The position numbers were made by a program, and so were the translations under genes. From NCBI GenBank assembly GCA_903951635.1, contig CAJBCV010000339.1:1-52570 (forward strand): a DNA stretch of 52,570 bases. The letters are read 5' to 3'. Each line of letters opens with the position of its first letter. Positions within the stretch are counted from its first letter, which is position 1. The notes under the pieces were generated by a model. The model had not been told where the DNA came from, did not search any database, and worked only from the letters and a program-made list of their open reading frames with translations. Positions 18,201 to 28,034 of this stretch are shown here, in pieces. The DNA comes from an uncultured Planctomycetaceae bacterium (GTDB lineage Bacteria; Planctomycetota; Planctomycetia; Pirellulales; UBA1268).

Positions 18201-18337
18201 GCGCCGCAACGATCACCTATCTTGTCGACCGGCAGTGGCATCCCGACCGCGTCCTCCGTGGCACCAACGGGATCGCTGCCCTCACCTTCCACGCGGTCTC
18301 CATCGAGCCCCCTCCCGCCCAGGCCCCATCCCCATGA
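15296..18337 (+). CDS. Exported DUF2341 + LamG-like + SGNH (sialate O-acetylesterase type) protein
   Basis: A 1013-residue secreted protein. A signal peptide (about residues 1-27, SALLSTLVAAVSLLIPPPTSA) precedes a DUF2341 domain (VPVVVRLDDEFFDFAAA; LPHEIETWD; LTLHWGNP). Next comes a concanavalin/LamG-like domain (WVHVVHTYTKGESLLYVNGV; AGDIDEVRVSN) and Ig-like spacers. A SASA-type SGNH esterase follows, with nucleophile in IDGQSNAV (Ser about 663), GGTRID, WHQGEADQG and the catalytic His in GGCHYPAAGYAEMA (about 875). It probably removes acyl groups from polysaccharide. GGAG lies 8 nt before ATG 15296. Its stop overlaps the sulfatase start. Confidence 0.85.
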   Translation: MARFPSALLSTLVAAVSLLIPPPTSADEPGPDTAAKPIAGWQHAGHVWLLTDSEGADLPADALLHDVPVVVRLDDEFFDFAAAQPHGEDLRLTSDAGTLLPHEIETWDRESGKAVVWVRVPEIRGQARQRLTLHWGNPDAPSVSDGTAVFNAANGHVAVFHMGDPVGDATGALESRDTGTEAVVGIVGPARHFPGGHGVFCGDMIPTLPSGSSDHTTQAWLRSEVSNGRAFGWGNEAAQGKVIMNFRSPPHARMECYFSGADVAGQTRLAKATWVHVVHTYTKGESLLYVNGVLDGSTRTDSAPLKIASPARMWIGGWYDQYDFAGDIDEVRVSNVVRPVAWAKLDYENQKPLQSLVGHPVQPGADFDVSRSSLELREGERATVTARAGGAIKVFWGLVRDGEETVVATDTLHHELDADRVTGDTRITLRFRAVYPDGTKTIDIPITIREAIPDPVFTLEAPATWDGREPIRVVPRIANRAALEATGVAALNVHWQSEGPALVEQESPDGLLLERSQNSGRLIVAARIDNGGTPVVATTEILVTEPATEPWIEAPVDADADELPVDRQFFARNDKNVGTLHLRGRLDTPADSVFLELFADDALVDSRSLEPDQAGRYAFAIPLTPGLVRYRVECGAVRDGKKTILHTADDLLCGDAYLIDGQSNAVASDWGADQVDDSPDPSIRSWIRSFGAMEGSLEPEWGDAVRREGGKHQIGYWGIDLARHLVDTHKIPICILNGAVGGTRIDQHLPDPADRTNPATIYGRLLARVRAARLTHGLRAVLWHQGEADQGADGPDGGYGSETYRQHFHALAAHWQRDMPNLGHTFLFQIWPNACSQGGTPASDRLRDIQRTLPRDFARMSVMSTLGIRPEGGCHYPAAGYAEMARLMAALVDQRCYGTVFAEPVTAPDLISARYADDTRAEILLEFGQPIDWSDATASEFRLDGEPGGIRSGEATGSTLRLSVAPGCGAATITYLVDRQWHPDRVLRGTNGIAALTFHAVSIEPPPAQAPSP

Positions 18338-19833
18338 ACCGTCTCCTTCCGGCCGTTCTGCTCCTTCTGGTCAACGCGATCGTGTTCGAGCCAGCGACGC
18401 TCTCGGCCGCCGATTCCGTTCTCCCCAACGTCGTCATCCTCTACGCCGATGACATGGGCTACGGCGATCTCGGGGCCAACAACCCCGATTCCAAAATCCC
18501 CACGCCGCAGCTCGATCGACTGGCGAGCGAGGGCACCCGGTTCACCGACGCCCACAGTTCGTCAGGCGTTTGTACGCCGAGCCGCTACGCCCTCCTCCAT
18601 GGCCGCTACCACTGGCGGAAGTTTCACGGCATCGTGCAGTCGTTCGATCAGCCGATCCTCGACGCCGAGCGGACGACGCTCGCCGAATTGCTCCGCGGCA
18701 GGGGCTACGCCACCGCAGCCTTTGGGAAGTGGCACCTCGGCTGGGACTGGGAGGCGATCCGCCGCGCCGGCGCCACGCCCCGCGTCGAGGGCAGAAACAA
18801 GATCTTCGCCTCGGCTGATTTCGACTGGCGGCGGAGAATCCCGGGGGGACCACTCGCCCACGGGTTCGATCGTTACCTCGGTGACGATGTTCCCAACTTT
18901 CCCCCCTATGCCTGGTTCGAGGACGATCGGATCCCCGTCCCGCCGACTCTTCAACTCGTCACGACCGGGGAGCCCCCCGAAGGGAACTGGGAATGCCGTC
19001 CGGGCCCGATGGTTCACGGCTGGGACTTCCACGCTGTCATGCCGACGCTCACCGATCGGGCCGTGGCGTGGATCGAGCAGCAGCGATCCGACCGCCCGTT
19101 CTTTCTCTACTTCCCCTTCACCTCCCCCCACGCGCCGATCCTCCCCACCGATGCCTTTGCCGGGCGTTCCGCCGCCGGCCCGTACGGCGACTTCATGGCC
19201 CAGACCGACGACACGGTCGGCCGCGTGCTCGACGCGCTCGAGCGTGGGGGCTTCGCCGATGACACGCTGGTGATTTTCACTTCCGACAATGGCCCGGAAC
19301 GCTACGCCTACGAGCGCACCCGGGCCTTCGGCCATCGCAGCATGGGCCCCCTTCGAGGGCTGAAGCGCGATCTCTGGGAGGGGGGCCATCGGGTGCCGAT
19401 GATCGTCCGCTGGCCCGGGCGCGTGGCCGCGGGAACAGTGGCCGACGGCCTCCTCAGTCAGGTCGATCTCTATGCCACGATCGCCGCAGCCGTCGGGGCC
19501 GAGATCCCGGTGGGCTCGGCCGAGGACAGCCTCGATCAGCTCGCCTGGTTCGAGGGGAAAGCACCGTCAGCCCGCCGCGAGATCGTCCACAACACCCACG
19601 CCGACGGCTACGCCCTCCGTCAGGACGACTGGATTCTCATCGACGCACCGTCGGGGGGCATCTCGGAGATTCCCGCCTGGTACCGCGATGCCGAAGGGAT
19701 CCCCACCCCGGACCACCCCGGCGAACTCTACGACCTCCGCACCGATCCCGGCGAGCGTGACAACCGCATCGCCAGCGAAACGGCGCGGGCCGCGGCGATG
19801 AAGCAGCGCCTCGACGGCCTCCTCGGGCGCTGA
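18334..19833 (+). CDS. Type I formylglycine-dependent sulfatase (exported)
   Basis: Hydrolyses sulfate esters, most likely on polysaccharide outside the cytoplasm. The 499-residue protein has a signal peptide (LLPAVLLLLVNAIVFEPATLSA), then VVILYADDMGYGDLG (calcium site). The formylglycine motif CTPSRYALLHGRY follows, with Cys about 80; the usual Thr/Ser before the final Gly is His. Later come AAFGKWHLGW and VIFTSDNGPE. All key sulfatase metal and active-site blocks are present. It overlaps the esterase gene by ATGA, indicating coupled synthesis of a desulfating/deacylating pair. Confidence 0.92.
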   Translation: MNRLLPAVLLLLVNAIVFEPATLSAADSVLPNVVILYADDMGYGDLGANNPDSKIPTPQLDRLASEGTRFTDAHSSSGVCTPSRYALLHGRYHWRKFHGIVQSFDQPILDAERTTLAELLRGRGYATAAFGKWHLGWDWEAIRRAGATPRVEGRNKIFASADFDWRRRIPGGPLAHGFDRYLGDDVPNFPPYAWFEDDRIPVPPTLQLVTTGEPPEGNWECRPGPMVHGWDFHAVMPTLTDRAVAWIEQQRSDRPFFLYFPFTSPHAPILPTDAFAGRSAAGPYGDFMAQTDDTVGRVLDALERGGFADDTLVIFTSDNGPERYAYERTRAFGHRSMGPLRGLKRDLWEGGHRVPMIVRWPGRVAAGTVADGLLSQVDLYATIAAAVGAEIPVGSAEDSLDQLAWFEGKAPSARREIVHNTHADGYALRQDDWILIDAPSGGISEIPAWYRDAEGIPTPDHPGELYDLRTDPGERDNRIASETARAAAMKQRLDGLLGR

Positions 19834-19850
19834 TCTCGCTCCCGGCAGGC

Positions 19851-20846
19851 TCAGCGGACTTCCGCGCTGATCGTGAACGACGCCTCGAGGGATTCTCCGG
19901 CGGCAAGCGGGATCACGCCATTGTCGGCCTCACCGGCCGCGAGGCGATTGACGCCGTCGTTCGCGTTGGCCGCCGGCTCGACGGCGAGCACCGGGCGATC
20001 CTCCGGGCCGAAGCAGATCAGGTGCGTGACGTTTGGCGAGCAGGCGTAGGTCAGGGTCACGCCGCTCTCGGGCCACTGAATCGTCGCGTGCCCTCCGAAG
20101 CCGGCGAAGCAGGCATCGATCCGACGGCTGCCGAGTTCCCGGGGAGTGGAAAAGTCGAGGTCGGCGGGGACCGGCTCGGGGGCTCCGTCAGGAAGGCCAT
20201 CGGCGTCGGTGTCGGGATGGATTCGCGGCGCCGTGAAGCCGAGGACGATCGGCTCACCCTCGCGCGTGAGCCAGCGGCGGTAGTAGGGATGCCAGCCGAA
20301 GCCGGCCGGCATCGTCGTCTCGCCACGATTCTCCAGCCGCAGGGTCTGCTCGACCCGGTCGCCGGACAGCACGATCCCGACGGTGGCGTGAATCGGCCAG
20401 GGCCAGTTGAAATCGGGACAATCGCCGGAATCGAAAGCGAGAACGAGGCTCGACGGAGATTGCTCGACGATCGTCCACGGCCGGGCGCGGACGTCGCCGT
20501 GGATGGCATGGTTCTTGGCGCTTCCGAGTTGGTACTCGCGTCCCTCGAACACGAAATGCCCGTCGCGGATCCGGTTGGAATAGGGAAGCATCAGCCAGCT
20601 CGCCCCCCGTGCCCCGGGATCGGGCATCAGGTCGAGCCACACATCCCCGCGCATCACGCGCATCGCGAGCAGGCTCCCGCCGCGAGCCGGGCTGACGACG
20701 ACGGCCAACCGCTCTGAGCGGAGTTCGATCGGCTCAACCCCCTCGGCCGCTCCCCGCGGGGCCATGCCGAGCATCGCGACCATCGCAACGACCATCGCCT
20801 CGATGATCCCGCGCCGCGAGAAGCTCCGGGTGGGGAGAAACCTCAC
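19851..20846 (-). CDS. Aldose 1-epimerase (GalM-like) protein, probably exported
   Basis: A 331-residue protein of the mutarotase superfamily: YSNRIRDGHFVFEGREY, NHAIHGDVRARPW (family His), AGFGWHPYYRR (second His) and VEPAANANDGVN (acidic base region). A hydrophobic N-terminal segment after RRGIIEAMVVAMVAMLG suggests a signal sequence, unusual for cytoplasmic GalM. GTG 20846 is chosen because its GTGA overlaps the TGA of the upstream lipoprotein gene and AAGGA lies 9 nt before it. The frame is open to 20915, but that would run deep into the lipoprotein gene. Confidence 0.8.
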   Translation of the reverse strand: MRFLPTRSFSRRGIIEAMVVAMVAMLGMAPRGAAEGVEPIELRSERLAVVVSPARGGSLLAMRVMRGDVWLDLMPDPGARGASWLMLPYSNRIRDGHFVFEGREYQLGSAKNHAIHGDVRARPWTIVEQSPSSLVLAFDSGDCPDFNWPWPIHATVGIVLSGDRVEQTLRLENRGETTMPAGFGWHPYYRRWLTREGEPIVLGFTAPRIHPDTDADGLPDGAPEPVPADLDFSTPRELGSRRIDACFAGFGGHATIQWPESGVTLTYACSPNVTHLICFGPEDRPVLAVEPAANANDGVNRLAAGEADNGVIPLAAGESLEASFTISAEVR

Positions 20847-21232
20847 TCGAGCTTTTCCTTGTCCATGTCGAGCTGCAGGTCGGGGATCCCCTTGTCGGTG
20901 ACGATGACGCGCCACGGCGACTTCTGCCCGATGAGCGTCTCGTTCACAAGCCCGCCGCCTGGGGCATCAAGCGGGATGTTGATCTGCACCGAGTAGTTCC
21001 CCGGAAGAACGCCCTTCTTCCCCTTGAAGGAATACATCTCGAACTTGCCGTCGGCATCGGTCGAGCCGATGAAGCACTGGGCCGCGATGTCGTCGGCGAC
21101 GAGATTGACCCCCACCCCCTCGCACGGCTTGCCGCCGCGAGTAAGGCGACCGGCAACAGTGACTTCTCCCTTGTTGCTCGAACAACCGACCGCCATCAGA
21201 CAGACAAGGGCGAGCAGGAAACCACGAACCAT
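20843..21232 (-). CDS. Small lipoprotein with carboxypeptidase-regulatory-like fold
   Basis: A 129-residue protein with a lipobox (LALVCLMAVGC, Cys 17), so it is probably lipid-anchored. The rest is a small beta domain of the type common in planctomycetes next to DUF1559 genes (VTVAGRLTRGGKPCEGVGV, STDADGKFEMYSF, LPGNYSVQINIP). It is read as an Ig/transthyretin-like carbohydrate or peptide-binding fold (inference). It lies downstream of the DUF1559 gene and overlaps the mutarotase gene. Confidence 0.72.
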   Translation of the reverse strand: MVRGFLLALVCLMAVGCSSNKGEVTVAGRLTRGGKPCEGVGVNLVADDIAAQCFIGSTDADGKFEMYSFKGKKGVLPGNYSVQINIPLDAPGGGLVNETLIGQKSPWRVIVTDKGIPDLQLDMDKEKLE

Positions 21233-21302
21233 GGCAGGGGATCCTCGGACGGGAATGGGGGGATAGTGGAATGAGGACGAGAGCGGACCGGGAAAGCCGG
21301 AA

Positions 21303-21344
21303 GAAAAAAGAACCCCGGCCCAGGCAGGATCGCCGGGGCCGGGG
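21303..21344 (-). terminator. Intrinsic terminator of the DUF1559 gene
   Basis: On the minus strand a GC stem (complement of 21336-21344 pairing with 21313-21321, CCCCGGCCC type) is followed by TT, C and a run of six T. It lies 15 nt after the DUF1559 stop. This would separate the DUF1559 transcript from the lipoprotein gene or attenuate read-through into it. Confidence 0.75.
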
Positions 21345-21358
21345 TCTCATGAACAAAC

Positions 21359-22504
21359 TCAGCGGCTGAGAACGTTGTCGGGGACGACCTTGCCGTCGGC
21401 GATGTCGACCAGCGCCGTGATCACCGTCCCGACCTGGACGCTCGTCACCGAACCGTCGGCCATGCCGATCGTCGCGCCGCCCGGGTGGGGGGTGCCCCAG
21501 TGGCCACGGAAGTTGGCCCAGCCGATGCCGTCGCAACGCTGATCCTGGAAGACGTTCTGCGTGGCACAGACGCCACCGGAGCTCAAGGCCCGGGTCGTCT
21601 CGACGCCACCGGCGAACGCGCCGTCGCGGTACGAGAGGCACCCGGAGTTGTACATCCGCGTGTCCATCGAGATCTCGCCGACAAGGAGGGTGTAGCTCGT
21701 GCCGTCGACGATGTCGGTCACACGGACCGGTCGGCTGACGTCATAGGTGCCATACCGCTGGTAGCCACGGTTCCGTGGCCAGTTCATGTCGATATCCCCC
21801 GCCCTGGCAATCTTGGAAAGAATCCCCGACTGGGTCTGCGTGCCGGAGATGCCGTGATCGGGGGTCACGGCCTGGTTCGTCGCGTAGTCGGTGATCATGA
21901 CTTTCGTCTGGCCACCGGTAAGGAGGTATTTGGCAGCGAAGCCGAGGGCGGTCGGAAGCGTGCCGTTGGAGTTGGGGATGTTGGTGAAGATCCGGTCGTT
22001 GCCGTTGCCGTCACCGATCGTCTCGGCACCGCTGCTGGCGCGCGACGGGCACGAGAAGATCGGCATCGTCGAAGAGTACGCCATGTTCTGGAACTCGTTG
22101 GTGAGCTCCATGAACGGGGCGGCCGCGTAGAACGGGCTGCCGGTTTGCGTCTCGACGCCACCGACCGGGGTGCCGAATGACCAGGCTCGGTAACGACCGG
22201 AAGCCTGCTCGAAGGCCCCGCCGCTGGTCGGGGGACAGAGCGTCCCGCCGGCGAGGACGCCGGTCTGATCACGGGTCGAGACCGAAGAGCCGCCGAGGGG
22301 GAAGCACTTGTTGCTCGATTCGAAGTTCATCATCCCGAGGACGAGGTTCTTCACGTTGTTGGTGCAGCTCATCTTGCGGGCCGCTTCGCGGGCCGACTGC
22401 ACGGCCGGGAGCAGAAGGCCGACGAGCGTGCCGATGATGGCGATGACGACGAGAAGCTCGACGAGCGTGAAGCCGCCGCGTCGGACGTGGGAGTTAATCG
22501 ACAT
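21359..22504 (-). CDS. DUF1559 protein with type IV pilin-like N terminus
   Basis: A 381-residue planctomycete hallmark protein. It opens with a prepilin-type cleavage/methylation signal ([18 protein letters not shown] followed by [14 protein letters not shown]). It ends with the DUF1559 H-X9-DG motif ([12 protein letters not shown]). Such proteins are predicted pseudopilin-like surface components; their role is not established. ATG 22504 has GGAG 10 nt upstream and puts the pilin signal at residue 9. The longer frame to 22732 adds an implausible leader. Confidence 0.92.
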   Translation of the reverse strand: MSINSHVRRGGFTLVELLVVIAIIGTLVGLLLPAVQSAREAARKMSCTNNVKNLVLGMMNFESSNKCFPLGGSSVSTRDQTGVLAGGTLCPPTSGGAFEQASGRYRAWSFGTPVGGVETQTGSPFYAAAPFMELTNEFQNMAYSSTMPIFSCPSRASSGAETIGDGNGNDRIFTNIPNSNGTLPTALGFAAKYLLTGGQTKVMITDYATNQAVTPDHGISGTQTQSGILSKIARAGDIDMNWPRNRGYQRYGTYDVSRPVRVTDIVDGTSYTLLVGEISMDTRMYNSGCLSYRDGAFAGGVETTRALSSGGVCATQNVFQDQRCDGIGWANFRGHWGTPHPGGATIGMADGSVTSVQVGTVITALVDIADGKVVPDNVLSR

Positions 22505-22778
22505 GGACTTGGATCTCCGAAAAGTGCGGGGAATCGACGATGGATGGAAATGAAGGAATCCGAATCGGACGGGCGTCGCCTCGTGTCGAGGGAGACAACC
22601 AGCGGAGAGCCCGAAAGCGACACCGCCATCCTGGCGAGTCGTATCGGAGCCCCCCCCGCCCCGGCACCGCAAAAGCCGGGAACAACCCTCAAATCTAACC
22701 CAATAGGGTGACTTTCTCAAAGAGTGGTTCAAAAACAGGACCGTGCTGCCACCCGACCGACCGCCTCGGGGCGGCGTC

Positions 22779-25742
22779 TCACAGCCCTCCTAGGTAGGCG
22801 AGCAGATCGGCGGCCTCCGCGGCCGAAAGGTCCCGGAGGAGTTGCTCAGGCATAAGCGATTGCGGCTGCTGGACGAACTGCTCCACTTCTCCCCGCGGAA
22901 TCCGGGTGTCGCGCCCCTGCGCGTCGCGGATCACGATGTCGGTCTCGGATCGCTCCACGAGGAGCCCGGTGTGGACGAGGCCGTCTTTGGTCTCCGCGTA
23001 CCAGGTGGCGAACTTCGGATCGACCTTCCGCGACGGCTCGAGGAGGCTCTCGAGGATCTCGGCCCTGGTGAGACGCTTGCCGATCCCGGCCAAATCAGGG
23101 CCGATCGCCGGTCGGTCGGTCGCTTGGTCGCTGGCCGGGTGGTGACAGCTCCGGCAACCCAGGGACGCCGACTCCCACAGCCGTCGTCCCCGGTCGGCAT
23201 CCCCCTCCAGCGCGAGCAGGTCGACGGCCCGGATGCTCGTTCCCAGCCGCTCCCGGCGATGCTCCTCGGGGATGAACCGCTCGAAGAGATCGCGGAATTG
23301 CGGGTCGCCGTGGGAGGTTCCCCAGGCCACCATCCGCGCCATGACCTCGGGGGGAAAAGTGCCTCCATCGATCGCCCGGAGAACCCCGAGCGCTTTCGAC
23401 GGCGACGCGGTGGCCGGCGGCTGATCCGCTGCAAGCGTCCCCTGGGTAGCCGCGGCGGCATCGGTGGGGAGGGCGGCGATCCAGTCGCCGATGAGCTTCA
23501 GGCCGCGGGCATCGACGACCGTCGAACCGAAGTGGGGCATCCGCCCTCGTCCGAGCGTCGCCATCCGGTAATAGAGCACCGACCGCGTAGGATCGCCGGC
23601 CGTCACCACCGCCGCGTCATCGAGCGCGAAAGTGCCATGGCTTGGCCGCAGGCCGAGAAGCTTCGTGCGGTCGAGGGCGACATCGGCCCGGACGTCGAAA
23701 TCCGAGGCGCCGCCGCCGCCGCGGAGGTGACACTGGGCGCAGTTCATCTGCAGGTAGCTGCGGGCCCGACGGTCGAGATCGGCCGTCGTGTCATACGGAT
23801 CGACCGGCGGCGTCACGCTCTCGTCGAGTGGCTTGGCGAGGAGGCCGAGCCCGTTGAAACAGCGCAGTTGGTTGTCGTCGGGCGAGCCCAGACCGGTCAG
23901 GACCGCGCGGGGATCGACAGGACGATTCAGCTGCGCCGGCGTGAAGCCGTAGAGTGAGCCACCGCGGGTCGTGTGGCACATCAGGCACTCGGTGCGGCTG
24001 GCCACCCGGTAGCTCTGCCGATGGAAGACGCCCGGATCCCCGACGTCGGCGATCTCCAATCGGACCGCGGCCCCCTCCGGGCCGACGAGTTCGGCATCGG
24101 TCTGGTCGTCATTCCAAAGGTAGCTGTAAGCACACCAATCGGCGCCGTTGAAGTGGAGGAGTTGGGTTTCGATCCGCCGCATGACGCCGGGGGAGGTCTC
24201 GATGGCGATCGTCTTGGCGAGGACGCCGTCGGTGGGAAACTTGAACTTCCCGCGGATGAAGCCCTGCTGCGGATTCTGCGCTTCGTAAAGCGAGAGCTGC
24301 GCCTTCCCTGGCAAGGCGAGCCAGCGTTCGGCGGTCGTACCGTCGGCCCAAGCCTCGGCGCTGACGTCATACGGAACGACACCGGGGGCCGGGGCCTGCG
24401 CGGCGGTGTCGGCAAACAAGCCCGTCTCGCTCAAACGCGTCGGAAAAAGGACGTTGGCCTCCACCGGCGGGCGACGAACGAGGCGGTGGAGCGAGCCGGA
24501 GTCGTAGTCGACCATGAGCACCTCACCGTCGGCTCCGAGGCCGAAGGTGGAGAGGGCAAGCGGCGTGTCGGCGAGTTCCTGTTGCCAACTGATCCGCGTC
24601 CCGTCGTGCCGCAGCCCCCACACCTTTCCGGTGACGTAGTCGCCGTAGACGTAGGCCCCGGCCAACTCGGGGAGCCGAGGGGTGGTCGAGACATAGCCCC
24701 CGGTGATCGAGCGGCTCTCGGTGTGGGGATGGGAGATCACCGGCGGCGTGATCGGGTCGGGCCCCCGGCGCCGATCCCCGACGACCGGCTGCGGCCCTTC
24801 CATGATGCTCCAGCCGTAGTTGCCACCGCGCTCGACGAGGTAGATCATCTCCCACAATTCCCACCCCACGTCGGCGGCCCACAGCCTCCCCGAATCGTCG
24901 AAGCACATCCTCCATGGATTCCGCAGCCCATAGGCCCACACCTCGCCACGCGCTCCAGGCACATCGACAAACGGGTTGTCGACGGGGATCGAGTAGGGGC
25001 GGGCCGGCTGGCCCTCCGCAGTCGGCTCGGGACGACGATCGACGTCGATCCGCAGCACCGACGCGAGGAGATCGTCGATCGACTGCCCCGTTCCCAGGGC
25101 ATCGGGAGGCGTGGCGTCTTGGGAGTCGCCGGTGGCGATGTAAAGCATGCCGTCGGGGCCGAACTGCAGGCTGGAGCCGTTGTGTCCCCCGGACACCCAA
25201 TCAAGGATCCGCTCTTCGCTGGCCAGATCGATCGTCGGCGGATCGGTGGTCGAGACGGTGAACCTGGAGACGCGCGTGCCGTCGGCGAGCTTCGGCTGAA
25301 GCGCATAGACGATGAAGCACTGCCGGTTCTCGGCGAAGCGGGGGTGGAAGGCGAGGCCGAAGACATGATCGAGCCCCTCGAGCACCCCGAGATCGCAGAC
25401 GAGATCGGCGGTGGCCACGTCCTCGTAGCCGTCGCCGTGGGAAGCCGGACGCATCGGAAACGAGAACACCTTCCCCTTCTCCTCGGTGATCATCATCCGA
25501 TCGCTGCCAGGGACGCGCACGAGTTCTGTCGGCTTGTCGAAGCGAAGCGCGGGAAGCACCGGCTCGTGGCCATAGGGAGGTGGGGGCACGGGGGCCCCGG
25601 TGATCCGAGAGCCGGTCCATTCGACGCGCGCGGGTGCGTCGTCGGCGGCGCAGATCGACGCCGCGAGCCAAAGCCCCATGAGCAGCGAAAGCAAAAGCCG
25701 AAGCGAGCCGACGAGGCAAAGGGGCGGAAGGACGCGGCGCAT
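22779..25742 (-). CDS. Glucose/sorbosone-dehydrogenase propeller fused to three c-type haem motifs
   Basis: A 987-residue exported protein. An N-terminal signal ([25 protein letters not shown]) precedes a six-bladed GSDH-type propeller ([60 protein letters not shown]). This is followed by cytochrome c modules with haem motifs CLMCH (about 585), CAQCH (about 669) and CRSCH (about 862), the last in the planctomycete putative haem-binding domain style. It probably oxidises a sugar-like substrate and passes electrons to an external acceptor; cofactor and substrate are not visible. Confidence 0.88.
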   Translation of the reverse strand: MRRVLPPLCLVGSLRLLLSLLMGLWLAASICAADDAPARVEWTGSRITGAPVPPPPYGHEPVLPALRFDKPTELVRVPGSDRMMITEEKGKVFSFPMRPASHGDGYEDVATADLVCDLGVLEGLDHVFGLAFHPRFAENRQCFIVYALQPKLADGTRVSRFTVSTTDPPTIDLASEERILDWVSGGHNGSSLQFGPDGMLYIATGDSQDATPPDALGTGQSIDDLLASVLRIDVDRRPEPTAEGQPARPYSIPVDNPFVDVPGARGEVWAYGLRNPWRMCFDDSGRLWAADVGWELWEMIYLVERGGNYGWSIMEGPQPVVGDRRRGPDPITPPVISHPHTESRSITGGYVSTTPRLPELAGAYVYGDYVTGKVWGLRHDGTRISWQQELADTPLALSTFGLGADGEVLMVDYDSGSLHRLVRRPPVEANVLFPTRLSETGLFADTAAQAPAPGVVPYDVSAEAWADGTTAERWLALPGKAQLSLYEAQNPQQGFIRGKFKFPTDGVLAKTIAIETSPGVMRRIETQLLHFNGADWCAYSYLWNDDQTDAELVGPEGAAVRLEIADVGDPGVFHRQSYRVASRTECLMCHTTRGGSLYGFTPAQLNRPVDPRAVLTGLGSPDDNQLRCFNGLGLLAKPLDESVTPPVDPYDTTADLDRRARSYLQMNCAQCHLRGGGGASDFDVRADVALDRTKLLGLRPSHGTFALDDAAVVTAGDPTRSVLYYRMATLGRGRMPHFGSTVVDARGLKLIGDWIAALPTDAAAATQGTLAADQPPATASPSKALGVLRAIDGGTFPPEVMARMVAWGTSHGDPQFRDLFERFIPEEHRRERLGTSIRAVDLLALEGDADRGRRLWESASLGCRSCHHPASDQATDRPAIGPDLAGIGKRLTRAEILESLLEPSRKVDPKFATWYAETKDGLVHTGLLVERSETDIVIRDAQGRDTRIPRGEVEQFVQQPQSLMPEQLLRDLSAAEAADLLAYLGGL

Positions 25743-25881
25743 GGGGTTCTCGGTGTAGGCCTGCCGGAAATGAGGGGGCTCGTCGGCCGGGCGTCGATGC
25801 CCCCTCGGGCAACCTAATCATGGGCCGGAGGAGGCTTCGTGGCCAGTCCGCTTCCCGCGGAGGAGCTTCAGGCCGGCCAAT

Positions 25882-27798
25882 TCACGGCTCGGTCGCCTGG
25901 AGCGCGACCATCTCCGCATACCGGCCGCCACGGGCGAGAAGTGCGTCGTGGGTACCGATTTCGGTGATCCGGCCGTTCTCGAGGACGACGATCCGGTCAG
26001 CGTGGCGGATCGTGCTCAGCCGGTGGGCGATGATGAAGCTCGTCCGGCCACGGAGCAGCTCGGAGAGGCTCGCCTGGATCGCCCGCTCGCTCTCGCTGTC
26101 GAGGTTGCTCGTCGCTTCGTCGAGGATCAGGATCCGGGCGTCGGCGAGGATCGCGCGGGCGATCGCCAGCCGCTGCCGTTGCCCGCCGCTGATCCGCACG
26201 CCGCGCTCGCCGATGAACGTCCCGTAGCCTTCCGGCATCGCCTCGATGAATCCGGCCGCATGGGCGGCGCGGGCCGCCGCGGCGATCGCCTCGGGGCCAG
26301 CGTCCCGACGGGAGTAGGCGATGTTCTCAGCCACCGTGCCGTCAAACAGGAAGACATCCTGCTCGACGACCCCGAGCAGGCAGCGGTACGACTCGACGTC
26401 GATGCTCCGCAGATCACGGCCATCGAGGCGGATGACGCCAGCCGTCGCATCGTAAAACCTGGCGACGAGGTTGCAGAGCGTCGTCTTTCCCGAGCCGCTT
26501 CGCCCCACCAGCGCGATCGTCTCCCCCGGAGCGACATCGAGCGTGATCTCGTGGAGGACATCCTCATCGCCGCCGGGGTAGCGGAAAGAGACTCCGTCGA
26601 GCGTCATCCTTCCCGCCACCTCCGAGCGGGAGAGCATCACGCCGGGGAGAGCGGTCGCCATGTCGAGCGGCTCGGCGAGGAGGTCGAGGACACGGTCGAA
26701 GCCGGCGAGATTCCCCTGGAGTTGCCCGAGCGTTCCGGCGATCATCGCCACCGGCTCGAGGAGCATCGCCATGAACACCAGGAACATGACGAGATCGCCG
26801 GGGGTCAACCGGCCGGCGAGCACTTCCATGCCGCCATAGAGGAGGAGCACCGACGACGCACCGGGGAGGACGAGATCCCAAAACACTTCGAGCACCCGCC
26901 CCCACCACCAGGAGAGGTATTCCAACCGGAGCGTGAGGTGGTTGGCGCGGGTGTAGCGGGCGGCCTCACGGCGCTGGCGGCCGAAGGCGCGGACGACGCG
27001 CATTCCGCCGAAGACCTCGCCGGTGCGGGCATCCACGTCGGCCCGTTGGGCGCGGATATCGCGGTGAATGGGACGGAGGATCCGGGTCCAGAGCATGCTC
27101 GAGAGGGCGACCACGGGAATGAGGAGGAGGCTGCAGAGGAGCATTCGCCAGTCGATCCAGGCGAGGATGACAAGCCCGCCGACGAACTGCACCAGCGCCC
27201 GCCACGGGTTGAAGAGCATCGTCATCACGAGCTCGCCGACGCCTCCGGCATCGTCGCGCAACAGCGTGCCGGCCCCGCCGGCCCGGAGCTGGTAGATGCG
27301 GTGGAGCGGGAGCCGGGAGGCGTGGGAGAAGACAAGGCGGCGCATCCGCTCTTGGACGCGCTTCGACGATCGCGTCACAAGCCACCGCCCTCCGAGCGAC
27401 AGCAGGCTCCCTGCGAGGATCGTGAGCATCACCGCGGCGACGAGGAGCCACAGACGCTGGCCGGGGTCGTCGGGCACCGCCACCCAAGAGGGGAGCCAGG
27501 CAGGCAACGTCTGGCCGAGAAGAACGTGGTCGATGGCAAGCTTCGTGGATGCCGCCGGAGCGAGTTTGAGGAGGGTCGACGTCGTGCCGAGCACCACCCC
27601 GCCAACCACCATCATCCAGTCGCGACCGAGGATCCGGGCCAACTCGAGGAACAGCTGCGGGAGCGACCGCTGCCGCTGACTCTTGGCCCGGCTGGCCTGC
27701 TCCACCGGATCGCGGCGGCGACGGCGATAGGCCTCGTACTGCAGGCGGCTCCCCTCGCCCCGACCAACGGCGGGCGCCTTGTTCGTTCTGCGGTTCAA
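25882..27798 (-). CDS. MsbA-like ABC transporter, fused permease and ATPase
   Basis: A 638-residue half-transporter of the exporter type. After a basic cytoplasmic leader come six membrane segments (for example MMVVGGVVLGTTSTLLKLAP, LWLLVAAVMLTILAGSLLSL, LLCSLLLIPVVALSSML). The ATPase has Walker A GRSGSGKT, Q-loop VVEQDVFLFDG, signature ISGGQRQRLAIARAI, Walker B ILILDEATS and the switch His in IAHRLST. It should work as a homodimer exporting lipid, polysaccharide or drug. No accessory gene indicates the substrate. Confidence 0.93.
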   Translation of the reverse strand: MNRRTNKAPAVGRGEGSRLQYEAYRRRRRDPVEQASRAKSQRQRSLPQLFLELARILGRDWMMVVGGVVLGTTSTLLKLAPAASTKLAIDHVLLGQTLPAWLPSWVAVPDDPGQRLWLLVAAVMLTILAGSLLSLGGRWLVTRSSKRVQERMRRLVFSHASRLPLHRIYQLRAGGAGTLLRDDAGGVGELVMTMLFNPWRALVQFVGGLVILAWIDWRMLLCSLLLIPVVALSSMLWTRILRPIHRDIRAQRADVDARTGEVFGGMRVVRAFGRQRREAARYTRANHLTLRLEYLSWWWGRVLEVFWDLVLPGASSVLLLYGGMEVLAGRLTPGDLVMFLVFMAMLLEPVAMIAGTLGQLQGNLAGFDRVLDLLAEPLDMATALPGVMLSRSEVAGRMTLDGVSFRYPGGDEDVLHEITLDVAPGETIALVGRSGSGKTTLCNLVARFYDATAGVIRLDGRDLRSIDVESYRCLLGVVEQDVFLFDGTVAENIAYSRRDAGPEAIAAAARAAHAAGFIEAMPEGYGTFIGERGVRISGGQRQRLAIARAILADARILILDEATSNLDSESERAIQASLSELLRGRTSFIIAHRLSTIRHADRIVVLENGRITEIGTHDALLARGGRYAEMVALQATEP

Positions 27799-28034
27799 CG
27801 TTCCGATGCTCCCTGCCAGGGGCCGGTCCAGCCCCGATTACGATCGTCCTGATACCAGCAGACGCCATCGAGCAAGACCTGAATATCGATCGGGTCAACT
27901 CACCGGCCAAGCCCCACCCGTGGGCGTGCCGGGGAACAAGGCCAACGCCGGTGGCGTCCGCCCCCTTCCCCGCCTCGAATCGCCGCATCCTACAATTGAA
28001 CGGGGAGCGAAAACTCGAGGGAGGGAACCAGATC

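Noticed and set aside
25948..27852. 634-codon open frame on the plus strand
   Set aside because: Antisense to the ABC transporter; rich in Glu/His/Arg with no recognisable fold.
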